Assembly: GCF_042643145.1 (NCBI RefSeq)
Contig: NZ_JBHRSA010000047.1
Location: 1 to 58,845, forward strand
Direction: 5' to 3'
Origin: Virgibacillus_O xinjiangensis
GTDB lineage: Bacteria > Bacillota > Bacilli > Bacillales > Amphibacillaceae
Length of the DNA stretch: 58,845 bases
Of the stretch, positions 1 through 8,957 are shown one piece after another (the first letter of the stretch is position 1; the number at the start of each line of letters is the position of its first letter). A program made the position numbers and the translations under genes. The notes under the pieces are model-generated. The model searched no databases, was not told the DNA's origin, and was given only the letters and a program-made list of their open reading frames with translations.

Positions 1-77
1 TGCCTTTAGCTAACGGTTACAATGACCTTCACCGCTCGGGACTCGAACCCTAAAGCGTGCGCACATGCCGGGCACAC

Positions 78-122
78 AAAAATGCGGAACAACTTATGAC
101 TCCAGTTGTTCCGCATTTTTCT
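78..122. terminator. Bidirectional intrinsic terminator
   Basis: A 14-bp perfect stem (81-94 pairs with 104-117) with an A-tract on one side and a T-tract on the other. It ends the minus-strand transporter operon and could also stop transcription entering from the left. Confidence 0.85.
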
Positions 123-127
123 TTTCA

Positions 128-814
128 CTATAAGTAGCTGCTGTACCTTTTCTCCAGACGTTCCTGCATGAACCCGATTACGATACAGACCGGCCAGTAG
201 ATGAAGGCAACCAACAGATACATGGTCATGGCATCAAATTCCCTGCCGGCGACTATCTGCGTCTTCTGGAACAGTTCCGGCACGGTAATGACTGCTGCCA
301 GCGAAGTTGCTTTGACGATGTCCATGAATACATTGGTCAGCGGCGGAATGGCAATCCTGGTGGCCTGGGGCAGGATGATTTTCCTTAAGGCCGTCCAGTA
401 GCCGATGTTCAAAGCCTTTGCCGATTCCCACTGACCCTCGTCGATACTGTTCAGCGAGGAACGGTCGATTTCCGCAATATAGGCGGCACTGTTGAGGCCG
501 AAGCCGAGAATGGCCGCCGTGATGGCATTGAATTCGATACCGACAACCGGCAGGCCGAAATAAAGGATGAACAGAAACACAAGCATCGGCGTACCGCGCA
601 TGAAGGAGATATAGATTCTCGACGGCCAGCGGAGAAGCAGTTTCTGCGACCCCCGCGCCAAGGCCAGGAAAAGCCCCAGCACCAGACCGATCGCCATCCC
701 TGCAATTGCAATCAGCAAGGTGACCGGCAGACCCTCCAGGACAAAAGGCAGACTGCGCCAGGCAAGTTCCACATCAAACAGGCCGCCGAAATCGAAGCCA
801 TTTACACTCATCAT
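128..814 (-). CDS. Amino-acid (cystine-type) ABC transporter permease
   Basis: Inner-membrane permease of a polar amino-acid ABC importer, closest in feel to the L-cystine permease TcyB of Bacillus. About 228 residues, the usual length, with several hydrophobic segments. The HisM-type region RIYISFMRGTPMLVF lies near residues 65-80, and the cytoplasmic EAA loop follows later (ESAKALNIGYWTALRKIILP), the surface that contacts the ATPase. The stop codon of the upstream binding protein lies inside its Shine-Dalgarno sequence, so the two are translationally coupled. TTG at 817 and ATGs at 814 and 811 are all possible; spacing favours one of the ATGs. The terminator follows directly, so no ATPase gene belongs to this operon. 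Substrate is inferred, not shown. Confidence 0.85.
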   Translation of the reverse strand: MMSVNGFDFGGLFDVELAWRSLPFVLEGLPVTLLIAIAGMAIGLVLGLFLALARGSQKLLLRWPSRIYISFMRGTPMLVFLFILYFGLPVVGIEFNAITAAILGFGLNSAAYIAEIDRSSLNSIDEGQWESAKALNIGYWTALRKIILPQATRIAIPPLTNVFMDIVKATSLAAVITVPELFQKTQIVAGREFDAMTMYLLVAFIYWPVCIVIGFMQERLEKRYSSYL

Positions 815-823
815 CAACTCTCC

Positions 824-1702
824 TTACAGATCCAGTCCTTCCAGCTCTTCAATCTCCTCTTCCGGAGGGCGGGAGGCGTCTTCTTCATAGAATTTGATGG
901 CCAGTTCTGTCAGTGTGCCGTCTTCCCGCATCTCTTCAAGCGCACTATTGATCTCTTCCGTCAGCTTGTCCGCACCTTTCGGAATGACTACCGCCTGTTC
1001 CGTCGGATGGAATTTCAATTCAGGATGAAGATGGATATCGAATTGTGGAAATCCTGCGACACCGAACTTCGTCAGGAAATAATCGTTGATTACGACGTCT
1101 GTCCGGCCGTTATGTACATCACGCAGGTATGCCTCGTTCGGTGCATTCCCGTATGTTATGACTTCGGCCCCGAAGTGTTCGGCAATCTGACTGTAGATTG
1201 TCGTGGCACCCCCGCCAGCCTTCTTCCCTTCCAAATCTTCCAAGGAGTGGATGCCGGAATTGTCCTCTTCTCTCACAGCCATGGTAGTATAGGAATATTT
1301 ATATGGCTCACTGAAGTTGAACTCCTCTTTCCGCTTATCGGTGGCTTCAATGTCATTGGCAGCTACATCGATCCGCCCGTTTTGGACGGCTGGGAGCATG
1401 CTGTCGATGCCCATGATTTCAAAAGAAACATCCAGTCCCAACCGTTCGGCTACCTCTCTCATCAATTCCACATCATAGCCTGTCAGCTGGTCCTGGCTTT
1501 CGCCTTCCCCCTCGTAATAGGAAGCAGCAATCAAGGTTCCAGACGTTCCTACCACCAATTCTCCAGATTCCTGGATTTCCTCCCACCTCTGATCCGTACT
1601 TTCTTCTGATCCACTATCGCTCTGCTCATTTGATTGCCCACAGGCACTCAACAGTACCAGCAAGGAACTCAATAGGAACAGATAAAAATATGTCTTTTTC
1701 AA
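824..1702 (-). CDS. Amino-acid ABC transporter substrate-binding lipoprotein (cystine-type), copy 2
   Basis: Extracellular solute-binding protein (family 3 type) anchored to the membrane by a lipidated Cys: hydrophobic signal followed by the lipobox LSAC near residue 20. 292 residues. The conserved stretch GKKAGGGATTIYSQIA, and the typical AAxxDIxxTxxR segment (VAANDIEATDKRKEEF), fit the TcyA/FliY group. TTG start with a strong GAGGAGG site 6 bases upstream. It is clearly a paralogue of the preceding gene (1762-2628): the two are alike along the whole length, including the EGLDL tail, so this is a tandem duplication. It is coupled to the permease downstream. The exact ligand (cystine or another polar amino acid) is inference. 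Confidence 0.88.
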   Translation of the reverse strand: MKKTYFYLFLLSSLLVLLSACGQSNEQSDSGSEESTDQRWEEIQESGELVVGTSGTLIAASYYEGEGESQDQLTGYDVELMREVAERLGLDVSFEIMGIDSMLPAVQNGRIDVAANDIEATDKRKEEFNFSEPYKYSYTTMAVREEDNSGIHSLEDLEGKKAGGGATTIYSQIAEHFGAEVITYGNAPNEAYLRDVHNGRTDVVINDYFLTKFGVAGFPQFDIHLHPELKFHPTEQAVVIPKGADKLTEEINSALEEMREDGTLTELAIKFYEEDASRPPEEEIEELEGLDL

Positions 1703-1761
1703 TGGAATACCTCCTCAATCATATAGTTTGTTCGTCCATAGGCTCCCGGACCCTTTCAGTT

Positions 1762-2628
1762 TTAGAGGTCCAATCCTTCTACCTCTTCTATTTCTTCGTC
1801 CGGTTTCTGTGAAGCATCTTCCTCAAAGAATTCTATTGCCAGTTCGGAAAGTGTACCATCCTGGCGCATCTCTTTCAAAGCATCATTGATTTTCTCTGTC
1901 ATTGCCTCTGCACCTTTTGGAATGACGATTGCCTGCTCTGTCGGACGGAATCGCAGGTCCGGATGCAAATGGATATCGAGTTCCGGAAACTCGGCAATTC
2001 CGAATTTCTGCAGATAATAATCATTGATCACTACATCGGTCCGACCATTATGTACGTCTGTCAAATAGGCTTCATTCGGCGCATTTCCATAGGTGACGAC
2101 TTCCGCTCCATAATGTTCAGCTATCTGACTGTATACCGTAGTGGCCCCGCCACCGGCCTTCTTCCCTTCCAGGTCTTCCAAGGATTCGATACCCGAATTG
2201 TCTTCTTTTCGGACAACCATCGTCGTGTAAGAATACTTGTATGGATCACTGAAATTGAACTCCTCTTTTCGTGTATCAGTAGGCTCGATATCATTGATGG
2301 CCACATCCGCACGGCCATTTTTCACGGCGGTAAGCATGCTGTCGACACCCATGATCTCGAATGAAATATCCAGGTCGAGCCGTTCTGCCACTTCCCGGAT
2401 CACTTCTACATTATACCCGGTCAGATTATCTTGATTCTCCTCTTCCCCTTCATAATAGGAAGCAGGAAACAATGTGCCTGAGGTTGCTACAACCAACTCG
2501 CCAGACTGCTGGACATCTGCCCATCTTTCATCCTGGCTGTTTCCCCCTGCATCGTCCTGACTGCCGGAGCTGCCACAAGCGGCTAACACAACCGTAACTG
2601 CAAGCAGCAGATATATCAGATGCTTCAT
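1762..2628 (-). CDS. Amino-acid ABC transporter substrate-binding lipoprotein (cystine-type), copy 1
   Basis: First gene of the three-gene minus-strand operon. 288 residues; lipoprotein signal with lipobox LAAC near residue 18, then a low-complexity Ser/Gly/Gln linker and a family-3 solute-binding domain. Near-duplicate of the next gene (824-1702), sharing blocks such as TGYNVEVIREVAERL and YGNAPNEAYL. ATG start after an AAAAGGGG site. Keeping two adjacent copies suggests either wider ligand range or higher binding capacity for one permease; the sequence alone does not decide which. Confidence 0.88.
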   Translation of the reverse strand: MKHLIYLLLAVTVVLAACGSSGSQDDAGGNSQDERWADVQQSGELVVATSGTLFPASYYEGEEENQDNLTGYNVEVIREVAERLDLDISFEIMGVDSMLTAVKNGRADVAINDIEPTDTRKEEFNFSDPYKYSYTTMVVRKEDNSGIESLEDLEGKKAGGGATTVYSQIAEHYGAEVVTYGNAPNEAYLTDVHNGRTDVVINDYYLQKFGIAEFPELDIHLHPDLRFRPTEQAIVIPKGAEAMTEKINDALKEMRQDGTLSELAIEFFEEDASQKPDEEIEEVEGLDL

Positions 2629-2673
2629 TTTTTCGCCCCTTTTCTAACCTGTTATACAAAATTCATAAAATTT

Positions 2674-2702
2674 ATGATAACAGTTTTCCCTACAATAATC
2701 AA
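2674..2702 (-). promoter_or_regulatory. Promoter of the binding-protein/permease operon
   Basis: On the minus strand, -35 TTGATT and -10 TATCAT are separated by exactly 17 bases. It gives a 5' leader of roughly 40 bases before the first binding-protein gene. No regulator site recognised. Confidence 0.55.
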
Positions 2703-2785
2703 AGGTTGTTTTCCTGTATTATCCATAATGTGCTTCAAGGAAAAACAAGGGTTTTTAAATTTACGGAATTTTTATGAATTTAGTA

Positions 2786-2814
2786 TTCACTTTCCGGCTG
2801 GCAAACACTATAAT
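2786..2814 (+). promoter_or_regulatory. Sigma-A promoter of pfeT
   Basis: -35 TTCACT, 17-base spacer, perfect -10 TATAAT (2809-2814). The expected start point near 2821 lies about 10 bases before a PerR/Fur-like box. Confidence 0.65.
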
Positions 2815-2830
2815 TAAAACAGGTACAAAT

Positions 2831-2845
2831 TGATAATGATTTTAA
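2831..2845 (+). promoter_or_regulatory. PerR/Fur-like operator in front of pfeT
   Basis: The 15-mer TGATAATGATTTTAA is a 7-1-7 inverted repeat. It matches 12 of 14 arm positions of both the PerR box (TTATAATnATTATAA) and the Fur box (TGATAATnATTATCA). It sits just downstream of the inferred transcription start, a normal repressor position. PfeT is PerR-controlled in Bacillus subtilis, so PerR is the leading candidate and Fur the alternative. Confidence 0.65.
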
Positions 2846-2866
2846 TCTGAAAGGAGCTTTGAGTTT

Positions 2867-4807
2867 ATGACCAGTGATTCAACTGCCCTCCAACCAGAAG
2901 TACCAGAACAAAACAACGATCCAGACAGAACTGTAAGCTTGTTTGCAAAAATAAAAGAACATGGGGAACTCATTGCTGCCCTTGTAAGCGGGGCGATCAT
3001 CCTGTCGGCTTGGATGATGGGAGACCAGCTATCCCAAACATTATGGGTCAACCTCCATCTGACAGCCTTCGTCATTGGTGGTTATGCCAAGGCGAAAGAA
3101 GGCATCACGGATACCATCCGCACCAAAGAACTGAATGTAGAAATGTTGATGATATTTGCAGCCATCGGTTCAGCAGCTATCGGGTATTGGACAGAAGGCG
3201 CGATCCTCATTTTCATCTTCGCCTTATCAGGGGCATTGGAAACCTACACGATGAACAAAAGCAATAAAGAAATAGCATCCCTGATGGATCTGCAGCCGGA
3301 AGAAGCTGTACTGCTCAAAGGCGGGGAGGAATCCATTGTCCCTGTCAAAGAACTGGCAGTCGACGATGTCATCTTTGTCCGTGCAGGCGAACGGATCCCT
3401 GCCGATGGACAGATCATCAAAGGGGCCACTTCCGTAGATGAAAGTGCCATCACCGGTGAGTCGATGCCCGTCCGGAAAGCGAACAAAGAAGATGTCTATG
3501 CCGGGACTGTCGCCTTGGATGGTTCTATTACGGTTTCCATCACTACCAAACCGGACGATACATTGTTCCAGAAAATCATCCAGATGGTCCAGAACGCACA
3601 AGATGAGAAATCTCCATCCCAATTGTTCATTGAAAAATTCGAAGGGAAATATGTAAAAGCGGTCCTGGCTGCCGTCGCATTGACGATGGTTATGCCTGCC
3701 CTACTGTTCGGCTGGTCCTGGTCGGATAGCATCTACCGGGCGATGATCCTCCTGGTTGTCGCCTCCCCTTGTGCCCTGGTAGCTTCCATCATGCCTGCTA
3801 CACTTTCGGCCATTTCCAACAGTGCAAGAAGCGGGGTGCTGTTCAAAGGCGGGGTCCACTTGGAGAATCTCGGGCATGTCCATGCCATCGCTTTCGACAA
3901 AACAGGCACTTTGACGAATGGAAAACCAGTAGTGACAGACGCCTATTTCAATAAGGATTTTGATAGACACAAAGTCATTTCCATTGTTGCTGCCATCGAA
4001 AAGGAATCCACCCATCCACTGGCAGCAGCCTTGACCTCTTATGGCGAGGACGTCCTCTCCGCTGCTCCGAAAATGGATGTCCATCATATGACGACCGTCA
4101 GCGGCCAGGGTGTTTTTGCTTATATCGACGGACAGAAGTGGGAAATCGGCGGGCCTGGATTCATTGGAAAAGAACTGGTGGAAAACTTCCAGGACGGCAT
4201 TGCTGCTGACCTGGCATCCGAGGGCAAAACCGTCGTGTTGGCCAAAACAGGAAACCGGATTGCCGGTGTCTTCGCCTTGAAGGACACCGTACGGAACACG
4301 ACAAAAAGGGCGATCAAACAGCTGAAGGAGCAGGGAATTCATACGATCATGCTGACGGGGGACAATGAAATTACAGCCAGAGCGGTCGCTGAAGAGGTTG
4401 GAGTCGATCGTTATATCTCCAATTGCCTGCCTGGTGAAAAAGTGGAGCATGTAAAAGAACTGATGGATGAATATGGAAATGTGGCTATGGTCGGAGACGG
4501 CATCAATGACGCTCCCGCCCTCGCCACTGCAAATATCGGCGTAGCGATGGGTGAAGGGACGGATGTAGCGCTCGAAACTTCCGATATGGTGCTGATGAAA
4601 AACGACCTGTCCCGCATCACTGGTGCCACCAGCTTATCCAGCCGGATGAATCGTGTAATCAAACAGAATATCGTTTTTTCCATCGCTGTCATCGTTGTCT
4701 TGATTTTCTCGAATTTCTTCCAGGTCATTGACCTTCCACTAGGTGTCATCGGCCATGAAGGGAGCACCATCCTGGTTATTCTGAACGGTCTGCGGCTGCT
4801 GCAATAG
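2867..4807 (+). CDS. pfeT: P1B4-type metal efflux ATPase, Fe(II) exporter PfeT (ZosA/YkvW family)
   Basis: P-type ATPase of the cytoplasmic membrane, 646 residues, without the N-terminal HMA metal-binding domain found in CadA/CopA. Key motifs in order: actuator loop TGES, the metal-site SPC at residues 300-302 (not CPC), phosphorylation motif DKTGTLT from Asp344, hinge GDGINDAPA, and HEGST from His630 in the last membrane region. SPC plus HEGS is the signature of the P1B-4 subgroup (Co/Fe exporters), to which B. subtilis PfeT (formerly ZosA) belongs. Good AAAGGAG site 10 bases before ATG. Own promoter with a PerR/Fur-like box, which fits a role in ferrous-iron efflux under iron excess or peroxide stress. 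Cobalt cannot be excluded as substrate. Confidence 0.88.
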   Translation: MTSDSTALQPEVPEQNNDPDRTVSLFAKIKEHGELIAALVSGAIILSAWMMGDQLSQTLWVNLHLTAFVIGGYAKAKEGITDTIRTKELNVEMLMIFAAIGSAAIGYWTEGAILIFIFALSGALETYTMNKSNKEIASLMDLQPEEAVLLKGGEESIVPVKELAVDDVIFVRAGERIPADGQIIKGATSVDESAITGESMPVRKANKEDVYAGTVALDGSITVSITTKPDDTLFQKIIQMVQNAQDEKSPSQLFIEKFEGKYVKAVLAAVALTMVMPALLFGWSWSDSIYRAMILLVVASPCALVASIMPATLSAISNSARSGVLFKGGVHLENLGHVHAIAFDKTGTLTNGKPVVTDAYFNKDFDRHKVISIVAAIEKESTHPLAAALTSYGEDVLSAAPKMDVHHMTTVSGQGVFAYIDGQKWEIGGPGFIGKELVENFQDGIAADLASEGKTVVLAKTGNRIAGVFALKDTVRNTTKRAIKQLKEQGIHTIMLTGDNEITARAVAEEVGVDRYISNCLPGEKVEHVKELMDEYGNVAMVGDGINDAPALATANIGVAMGEGTDVALETSDMVLMKNDLSRITGATSLSSRMNRVIKQNIVFSIAVIVVLIFSNFFQVIDLPLGVIGHEGSTILVILNGLRLLQ

Positions 4808-4812
4808 CAGCC

Positions 4813-5637
4813 TCACCCGGCCGGGCGCCGGCGCTTGCGCAGGGCTGCGTTCAAGAAACCTCCAGCCATGATGATGATCCCTGAAATATAGAACCAGATC
4901 ATCAGGACAATCACCGCTCCCAGACTCCCGTACGTTGCGGAGTAGTTTCCCATGTTATTGACATAAAAGGAAAAACCGAGGGATACGAGCTGCCAGCTGA
5001 AGGTAGCAAAGAGAGCTCCCCAAATGCAATTTTTGAAGTAGATGCGCTTGTTCGGCGCCAATTTGTAAAGCGAAACGAACACGATGAAAAAGATGACGGA
5101 AGAAATCACATAGCGCAATGTTTCCCAAACGGCGAGAAATCCTTCCGACAGACCGAACAGGGAAAAGATGTACACGCCGATCATCCTCCCGAATACAGGC
5201 AATAACAATGCAATACAGATGACAGAGACCATGGCGACAGTCAGGACGATCGCGATCAGCCTGGATACAAAAAAAGAGCGGTTCTCCCCTACATCATAGG
5301 CTCTGTTGAACGACCGGGTAAGTGCATTGATTGCATTCGAAGCCGCCCAAAGCGTGCCAATGAGACCGACAGACAGCAAACCGCCATTATATTCATTCAA
5401 GAGATTGGTGACATTGGTATTGATCAACTCCATGATCTGGTCTGGTGCATAATCCCCGATCATCCCGATCACCGACTGCATATCGACCGGCAGGTAGCCG
5501 ATCAGGTTCAGCAGAAACAATAAAAAAGGGAAGAGTGACAAAAGGAAAAAGTAAGCCAGTTGTGCTGCCAGGCCGAAGACATCCTCTTCCATCATTCTCT
5601 GATACACCTGTTTGCCAACCGAAACCATATCCTTCAT
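4813..5637 (-). CDS. yfkH: YihY/BrkB family membrane protein YfkH
   Basis: Integral membrane protein of the YihY (BrkB-like, formerly mis-called RNase BN) family, 274 residues with about six hydrophobic segments. It shows the family pattern near the N-terminus (LAAQLAYFFLLSLFPFLLF) and WAASNAINALTRSFNRAYDV in the middle. The basic RKRRRP tail is at the C-terminus. Molecular function is unknown in the family. It is last in an operon with a small YtxH-like protein and a low-molecular-weight phosphatase; the same trio (yfkJ-yfkI-yfkH) occurs in B. subtilis. The gene converges on pfeT with only five bases between stops. Confidence 0.87.
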   Translation of the reverse strand: MKDMVSVGKQVYQRMMEEDVFGLAAQLAYFFLLSLFPFLLFLLNLIGYLPVDMQSVIGMIGDYAPDQIMELINTNVTNLLNEYNGGLLSVGLIGTLWAASNAINALTRSFNRAYDVGENRSFFVSRLIAIVLTVAMVSVICIALLLPVFGRMIGVYIFSLFGLSEGFLAVWETLRYVISSVIFFIVFVSLYKLAPNKRIYFKNCIWGALFATFSWQLVSLGFSFYVNNMGNYSATYGSLGAVIVLMIWFYISGIIIMAGGFLNAALRKRRRPAG

Positions 5638-5657
5638 GCCGACTCCCCCATCATTTC

Positions 5658-5972
5658 TTATTGATCGAGTTCTTCGAGCTGTTTCACTTCACCGTTTCTG
5701 TTTCCGGAAACTTTCTCCAACTGCCTTTCCGCTGATTCCAATGCACTGAGGACATTGGAAGCATTATCCGGAAAGCTCTCACTGAATTTATCCAGGGCCG
5801 TCCGGACGTTATGTACCGCTTCCGATGGATGCTGGGCCCAGTAAGAAGAGTTTTCCTTGACTGTATGCAGCTTCTCCGTCGTATATTCCCTTGTCTGTTT
5901 ATCAAATAATGTCACAATTCCTCCGACAGCGGCACCTGTAAGGATCCCTGTCAACAATCTGCGCTTACCCAT
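5658..5972 (-). CDS. yfkI: Small YtxH-like membrane-associated protein YfkI
   Basis: About 104 residues. N-terminal short hydrophobic segment with Gly/Ala small-residue pattern (GILTGAAVGGIVTLF), then a charged, probably helical region, resembling YtxH-type proteins. Middle gene of the yfkJ-yfkI-yfkH operon. The ATG at 5972 is preferred over an upstream TTG (5978) because AAAGGAG lies 9 bases before it. Function not known. Confidence 0.75.
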   Translation of the reverse strand: MGKRRLLTGILTGAAVGGIVTLFDKQTREYTTEKLHTVKENSSYWAQHPSEAVHNVRTALDKFSESFPDNASNVLSALESAERQLEKVSGNRNGEVKQLEELDQ

Positions 5973-5986
5973 CTGCAATCTCTCCT

Positions 5987-6457
5987 TTATAAGTCATGTT
6001 TTTCTTTCAAAAAAGATAGGAATTGGGAACATCCTTCCTGCACCAATTGATACGTATAATCGAAATTCCCGGTATAATATGGGTCTGGAACGTTTACATC
6101 CTGCGGTTCTTCAACAAAGTCCATGAGCTTTTTGACGACGGTCCCTTCCGTTTGACGGTCCAGGCTCCTCAAATCGCTGACATTTTCTTCATCCATCGCT
6201 ATGATGTAATCGAACCGTTCCCAATCCCTATCCTCAATCTGCCTTGACAAAATACCTTCATAGGAAATATTATTTTGATCCAGCAAATTTCTGGTCCCCT
6301 GGTGCGGACGGGAACCTGCATGTGTATCACTGATCCCGCTGGAATCAATCTCGATTTCACCTTCCAAGTTCTCCTTGTTGATCATATCCCTGAACACAGC
6401 TTCTGCCATTGGTGACCTGCAGATATTTCCCAGGCAGACGAACAGCACCTTAATCAT
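5987..6457 (-). CDS. yfkJ: Low-molecular-weight protein-tyrosine phosphatase YfkJ
   Basis: Cytoplasmic phosphatase, 156 residues, normal for the family. The P-loop CLGNICRS (Cys8, Arg14) sits right at the N-terminus, and the general-acid loop DPYYTG lies near residue 120. The reaction is dephosphorylation of phosphotyrosine (in some relatives phosphoarginine). First gene of the yfkJIH operon. YwlE is the other Bacillus member of the family, but the neighbours yfkI and yfkH decide for YfkJ. Confidence 0.88.
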   Translation of the reverse strand: MIKVLFVCLGNICRSPMAEAVFRDMINKENLEGEIEIDSSGISDTHAGSRPHQGTRNLLDQNNISYEGILSRQIEDRDWERFDYIIAMDEENVSDLRSLDRQTEGTVVKKLMDFVEEPQDVNVPDPYYTGNFDYTYQLVQEGCSQFLSFLKEKHDL

Positions 6458-6612
6458 CTTATCACCACCCTAATTCTATTTACATTATAATCACCAATCT
6501 AGGTGATAAGCAAAAAATATCCAGGGATAACCGCTAAATTTGCAGAATCACTTGACAATCCATTATATTTTTCGGAATATTAGTATTAATACGAACAAAG
6601 GGGGAGGAGATC

Positions 6613-7974
6613 ATGCAAGAGGTCATTAACGCCATCAGCGGCTTTGTATGGGGGCCGCCGATGCTCATACTCATTATTGGGACAGGGATATTTTTAACGA
6701 TCAGGCTGGGTTTTATGCAGTTCAAAACCCTGCCATATGCAATCAAACTGTCCTTCAGCCCGGAAAAGCAGGAGAATAAAGCCAAAGGGGATATCAGCCA
6801 TTATCAGGCATTGACCACCGCGATGGCAGCAACGATCGGGACCGGTAATATCGTCGGTGTCGCCACCGCCGTCGTCCTCGGGGGCCCTGGAGCTGTATTC
6901 TGGATGTGGATTTCCGCACTCTTTGGAATGGCGACAAAGTATTCGGAAGCAATCCTTGCGGTGAAATACCGCGTCACCAACAGCAAAGGTGAAATGTCTG
7001 GAGGTCCGATGTATTACCTGGAACGCGGACTGAAGCAAAAATGGCTTGGGGTGCTTTTCGCCATTTTCGGCTCGATCGCTGCTTTCGGAATAGGCAATAT
7101 GGTGCAGTCCAACGCAGTTGCTGGTGCATTGGAAACAGAGTTCAATGTCTCGACATGGGTAACAGGTATCGTGCTGACTTTACTGGTCGGATTGGTCATC
7201 CTGGGCGGAATTAAAAGCATCGGTAGAGTAACAGCCTTCTTCGTACCGATCATGGCTGTGCTTTACATACTCGGAGGACTCATCATCATGGTCATGAATT
7301 TTGATATCGTCCCGCAGGCCATCGGGCTGATATTCACCGATGCATTCACCGGCAGTGCTATCGGCGGCGGGATTTTGGGTACCGTCATCCGATATGGTGT
7401 AGCCCGCGGCGTATTCTCCAATGAAGCAGGTTTGGGGTCCGCACCGATCGCCGCAGCAGCAGCCCGGACCGATTATCCCGGCCGGCAGGCGTTGGTATCC
7501 ATGACCCAAGTATTCTTTGATACCATCATCGTCTGTACGATCACTGGTACCACCATCGTCATGGCCAACATGTATGGAAACGGAGAGCTTTCCGGCGGGG
7601 ACCTCACCGCCGCGTCATTCAGCTATTTCCTTGGTGATTTCGGAGCACTTGTTGTAACAATCGGTATTATACTATTTGCATTCTCCACCATGGTCGGCTG
7701 GTCCTATTACGGGGAAAAGTGTTTCTCCTACCTGTTCAATGACAAGGCGATCCCAATCTATCGAGTCGCCTTCGTACTCGCCGTATTTTACGGGGCCATT
7801 GAACAGCTGAATATCGTCTGGGGAATCGCCGATATCATGAACGCCCTCATGGCCGCGCCGAACTTGATCGGACTGCTCGGTCTCTCAGGAGTGGTCGTCT
7901 ATGAAACCAAGCGCTTCCTGAAAGTAGCCAAAGAAGAAAAAGAACAAGAGAAAGCTAAAGCAAAAGGAGCCTGA
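6613..7974 (+). CDS. Sodium:alanine/glutamine symporter (AGCS family)
   Basis: Cytoplasmic-membrane amino-acid symporter, 453 residues with about 10-11 membrane spans. AGCS signatures are clear: ALTTAMAATIGTGNIVGVA near residues 65-85, GGPMYYLERGL, and SNEAGLGSAPIAAAAA near 270-290. AlsT and GlnT of Bacillus are the nearest named relatives, but I cannot choose between alanine and glutamine. Excellent GGGGGAGGAG site. Single-gene unit closed by a strong terminator. A glutaminase gene lies 1.7 kb away on the other strand, which makes glutamine a reasonable guess only. Confidence 0.88.
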   Translation: MQEVINAISGFVWGPPMLILIIGTGIFLTIRLGFMQFKTLPYAIKLSFSPEKQENKAKGDISHYQALTTAMAATIGTGNIVGVATAVVLGGPGAVFWMWISALFGMATKYSEAILAVKYRVTNSKGEMSGGPMYYLERGLKQKWLGVLFAIFGSIAAFGIGNMVQSNAVAGALETEFNVSTWVTGIVLTLLVGLVILGGIKSIGRVTAFFVPIMAVLYILGGLIIMVMNFDIVPQAIGLIFTDAFTGSAIGGGILGTVIRYGVARGVFSNEAGLGSAPIAAAAARTDYPGRQALVSMTQVFFDTIIVCTITGTTIVMANMYGNGELSGGDLTAASFSYFLGDFGALVVTIGIILFAFSTMVGWSYYGEKCFSYLFNDKAIPIYRVAFVLAVFYGAIEQLNIVWGIADIMNALMAAPNLIGLLGLSGVVVYETKRFLKVAKEEKEQEKAKAKGA

Positions 7975-7986
7975 TCCTTCTAATAG

Positions 7987-8023
7987 AAAAAGCTGCCTCC
8001 ATCCACGTGGAGGCAGCTTTTTT
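7987..8023 (+). terminator. Intrinsic terminator of the AGCS symporter
   Basis: Perfect 12-bp stem AAAGCTGCCTCC / GGAGGCAGCTTT with an 8-base loop and a T-run. Confidence 0.9.
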
Positions 8024-8072
8024 ATGTAGCGTCCGATGACTGTGCGTGGTAATTCATTTGGGCTCCGATTTG

Positions 8073-8945
8073 TCTCCGGCGGATATCCTGCATCTCCTGC
8101 CGATAACGATGTGCTTCGGCGGATATCCTCCGCCTGCTGCCGATAACGACGCGCTCCAGCCGATTTCCTGCTCCTTCTGCCGATAACACCGCGCTAACGC
8201 GGATTTCCTGCATCTCCTGCTGATAACGACGCGCTCCGGCGGATATCCTGCATCTCCTGCCGATAACACCGCGCTCCGGCGGATTTCCTGCTCCTCCTGC
8301 CGATAACGCTGCGCTTCCGCGGATTCCCGCGCCTCCTGCTGATAACACCGCGCTCCGGCGGATTTCCTGCATCTCCTGCCGATAACGCCGTGCTACCGCG
8401 GATTCCACGCGCCTCCTGCTGATAACACCGCGCTACCGCGGATTCCACTCGCCTCCTGCCGATAACGCCGTGCTACCGCGGATTCCCCGCACCTCCTGCT
8501 GATAACACCGCGCTAACGCGGATTCCACTCGCCTCCTGCCGATAACGCCGTGCTACCGCGGATTCCCCGCACCTCCTGCCGATAACGACGCTCTAACGCC
8601 GATTTCCTGCTCCTTCTGCCGATAACACCGCGCTAACGCGGATTTCCTGCATCTCCTGCTGATTACGACGCGCTCCGGCGGATATCCTGCATCTCCTGCC
8701 GATAACACCGCGCTCCGGCGGATTTCCTGCTCCTCCTGCTGATAACACCGCGCTAACGCGGATTCCACGCGCCTCCTGCCGATAACGACGCGCTTCCGCC
8801 GATTCCACGCGCCTCCTGCTGATAACGGCGCGCTCCAGCTGATTTCCCGCCCCTCCTGCTGATAACGACGCGCTCCGGCGGATATCCCGCGTCTCCTGCC
8901 GATAACGACGCGCTCCCACGGATATCCTCCGCCTCCTGCCGCATG
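8073..8945. repeat. Tandem array, 40-bp unit made of two 20-bp halves (family A, array 1)
   Basis: About 21 copies of a 40-bp unit. GATAAC recurs at 8102, 8142, 8182, 8222, 8262, 8302, 8341 and then every 40 bp to 8901, with only one 39-bp step. Each unit has two 20-bp halves, roughly GATAACACCGCGCTCCGGCG and GATTTCCTGCATCTCCTGCC, so a GAT triplet occurs every 20 bp. The minus strand is almost free of stops, which creates spurious reading frames of 70-130 codons rich in Ala/Gly/Arg/Ser. The array fills the space between two convergent genes, directly after a terminator. Two more arrays with the same architecture occur at 28.2 and 46.2 kb. Confidence 0.92.
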
Positions 8946-8957
8946 TCAGCCAGCACT

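Noticed and set aside
1..75. tRNA-like segment (minus-strand GGGTTCGAGTCCC)
   Set aside because: The TTCGAGT loop is there, but the T-stem pairs only three to four bases and no acceptor stem or anticodon arm can be built; perhaps chance or a decayed tRNA edge.
8073..8945. CRISPR array
   Set aside because: Repeats are head-to-tail without unique spacers, units are imperfect, and there are no cas genes.
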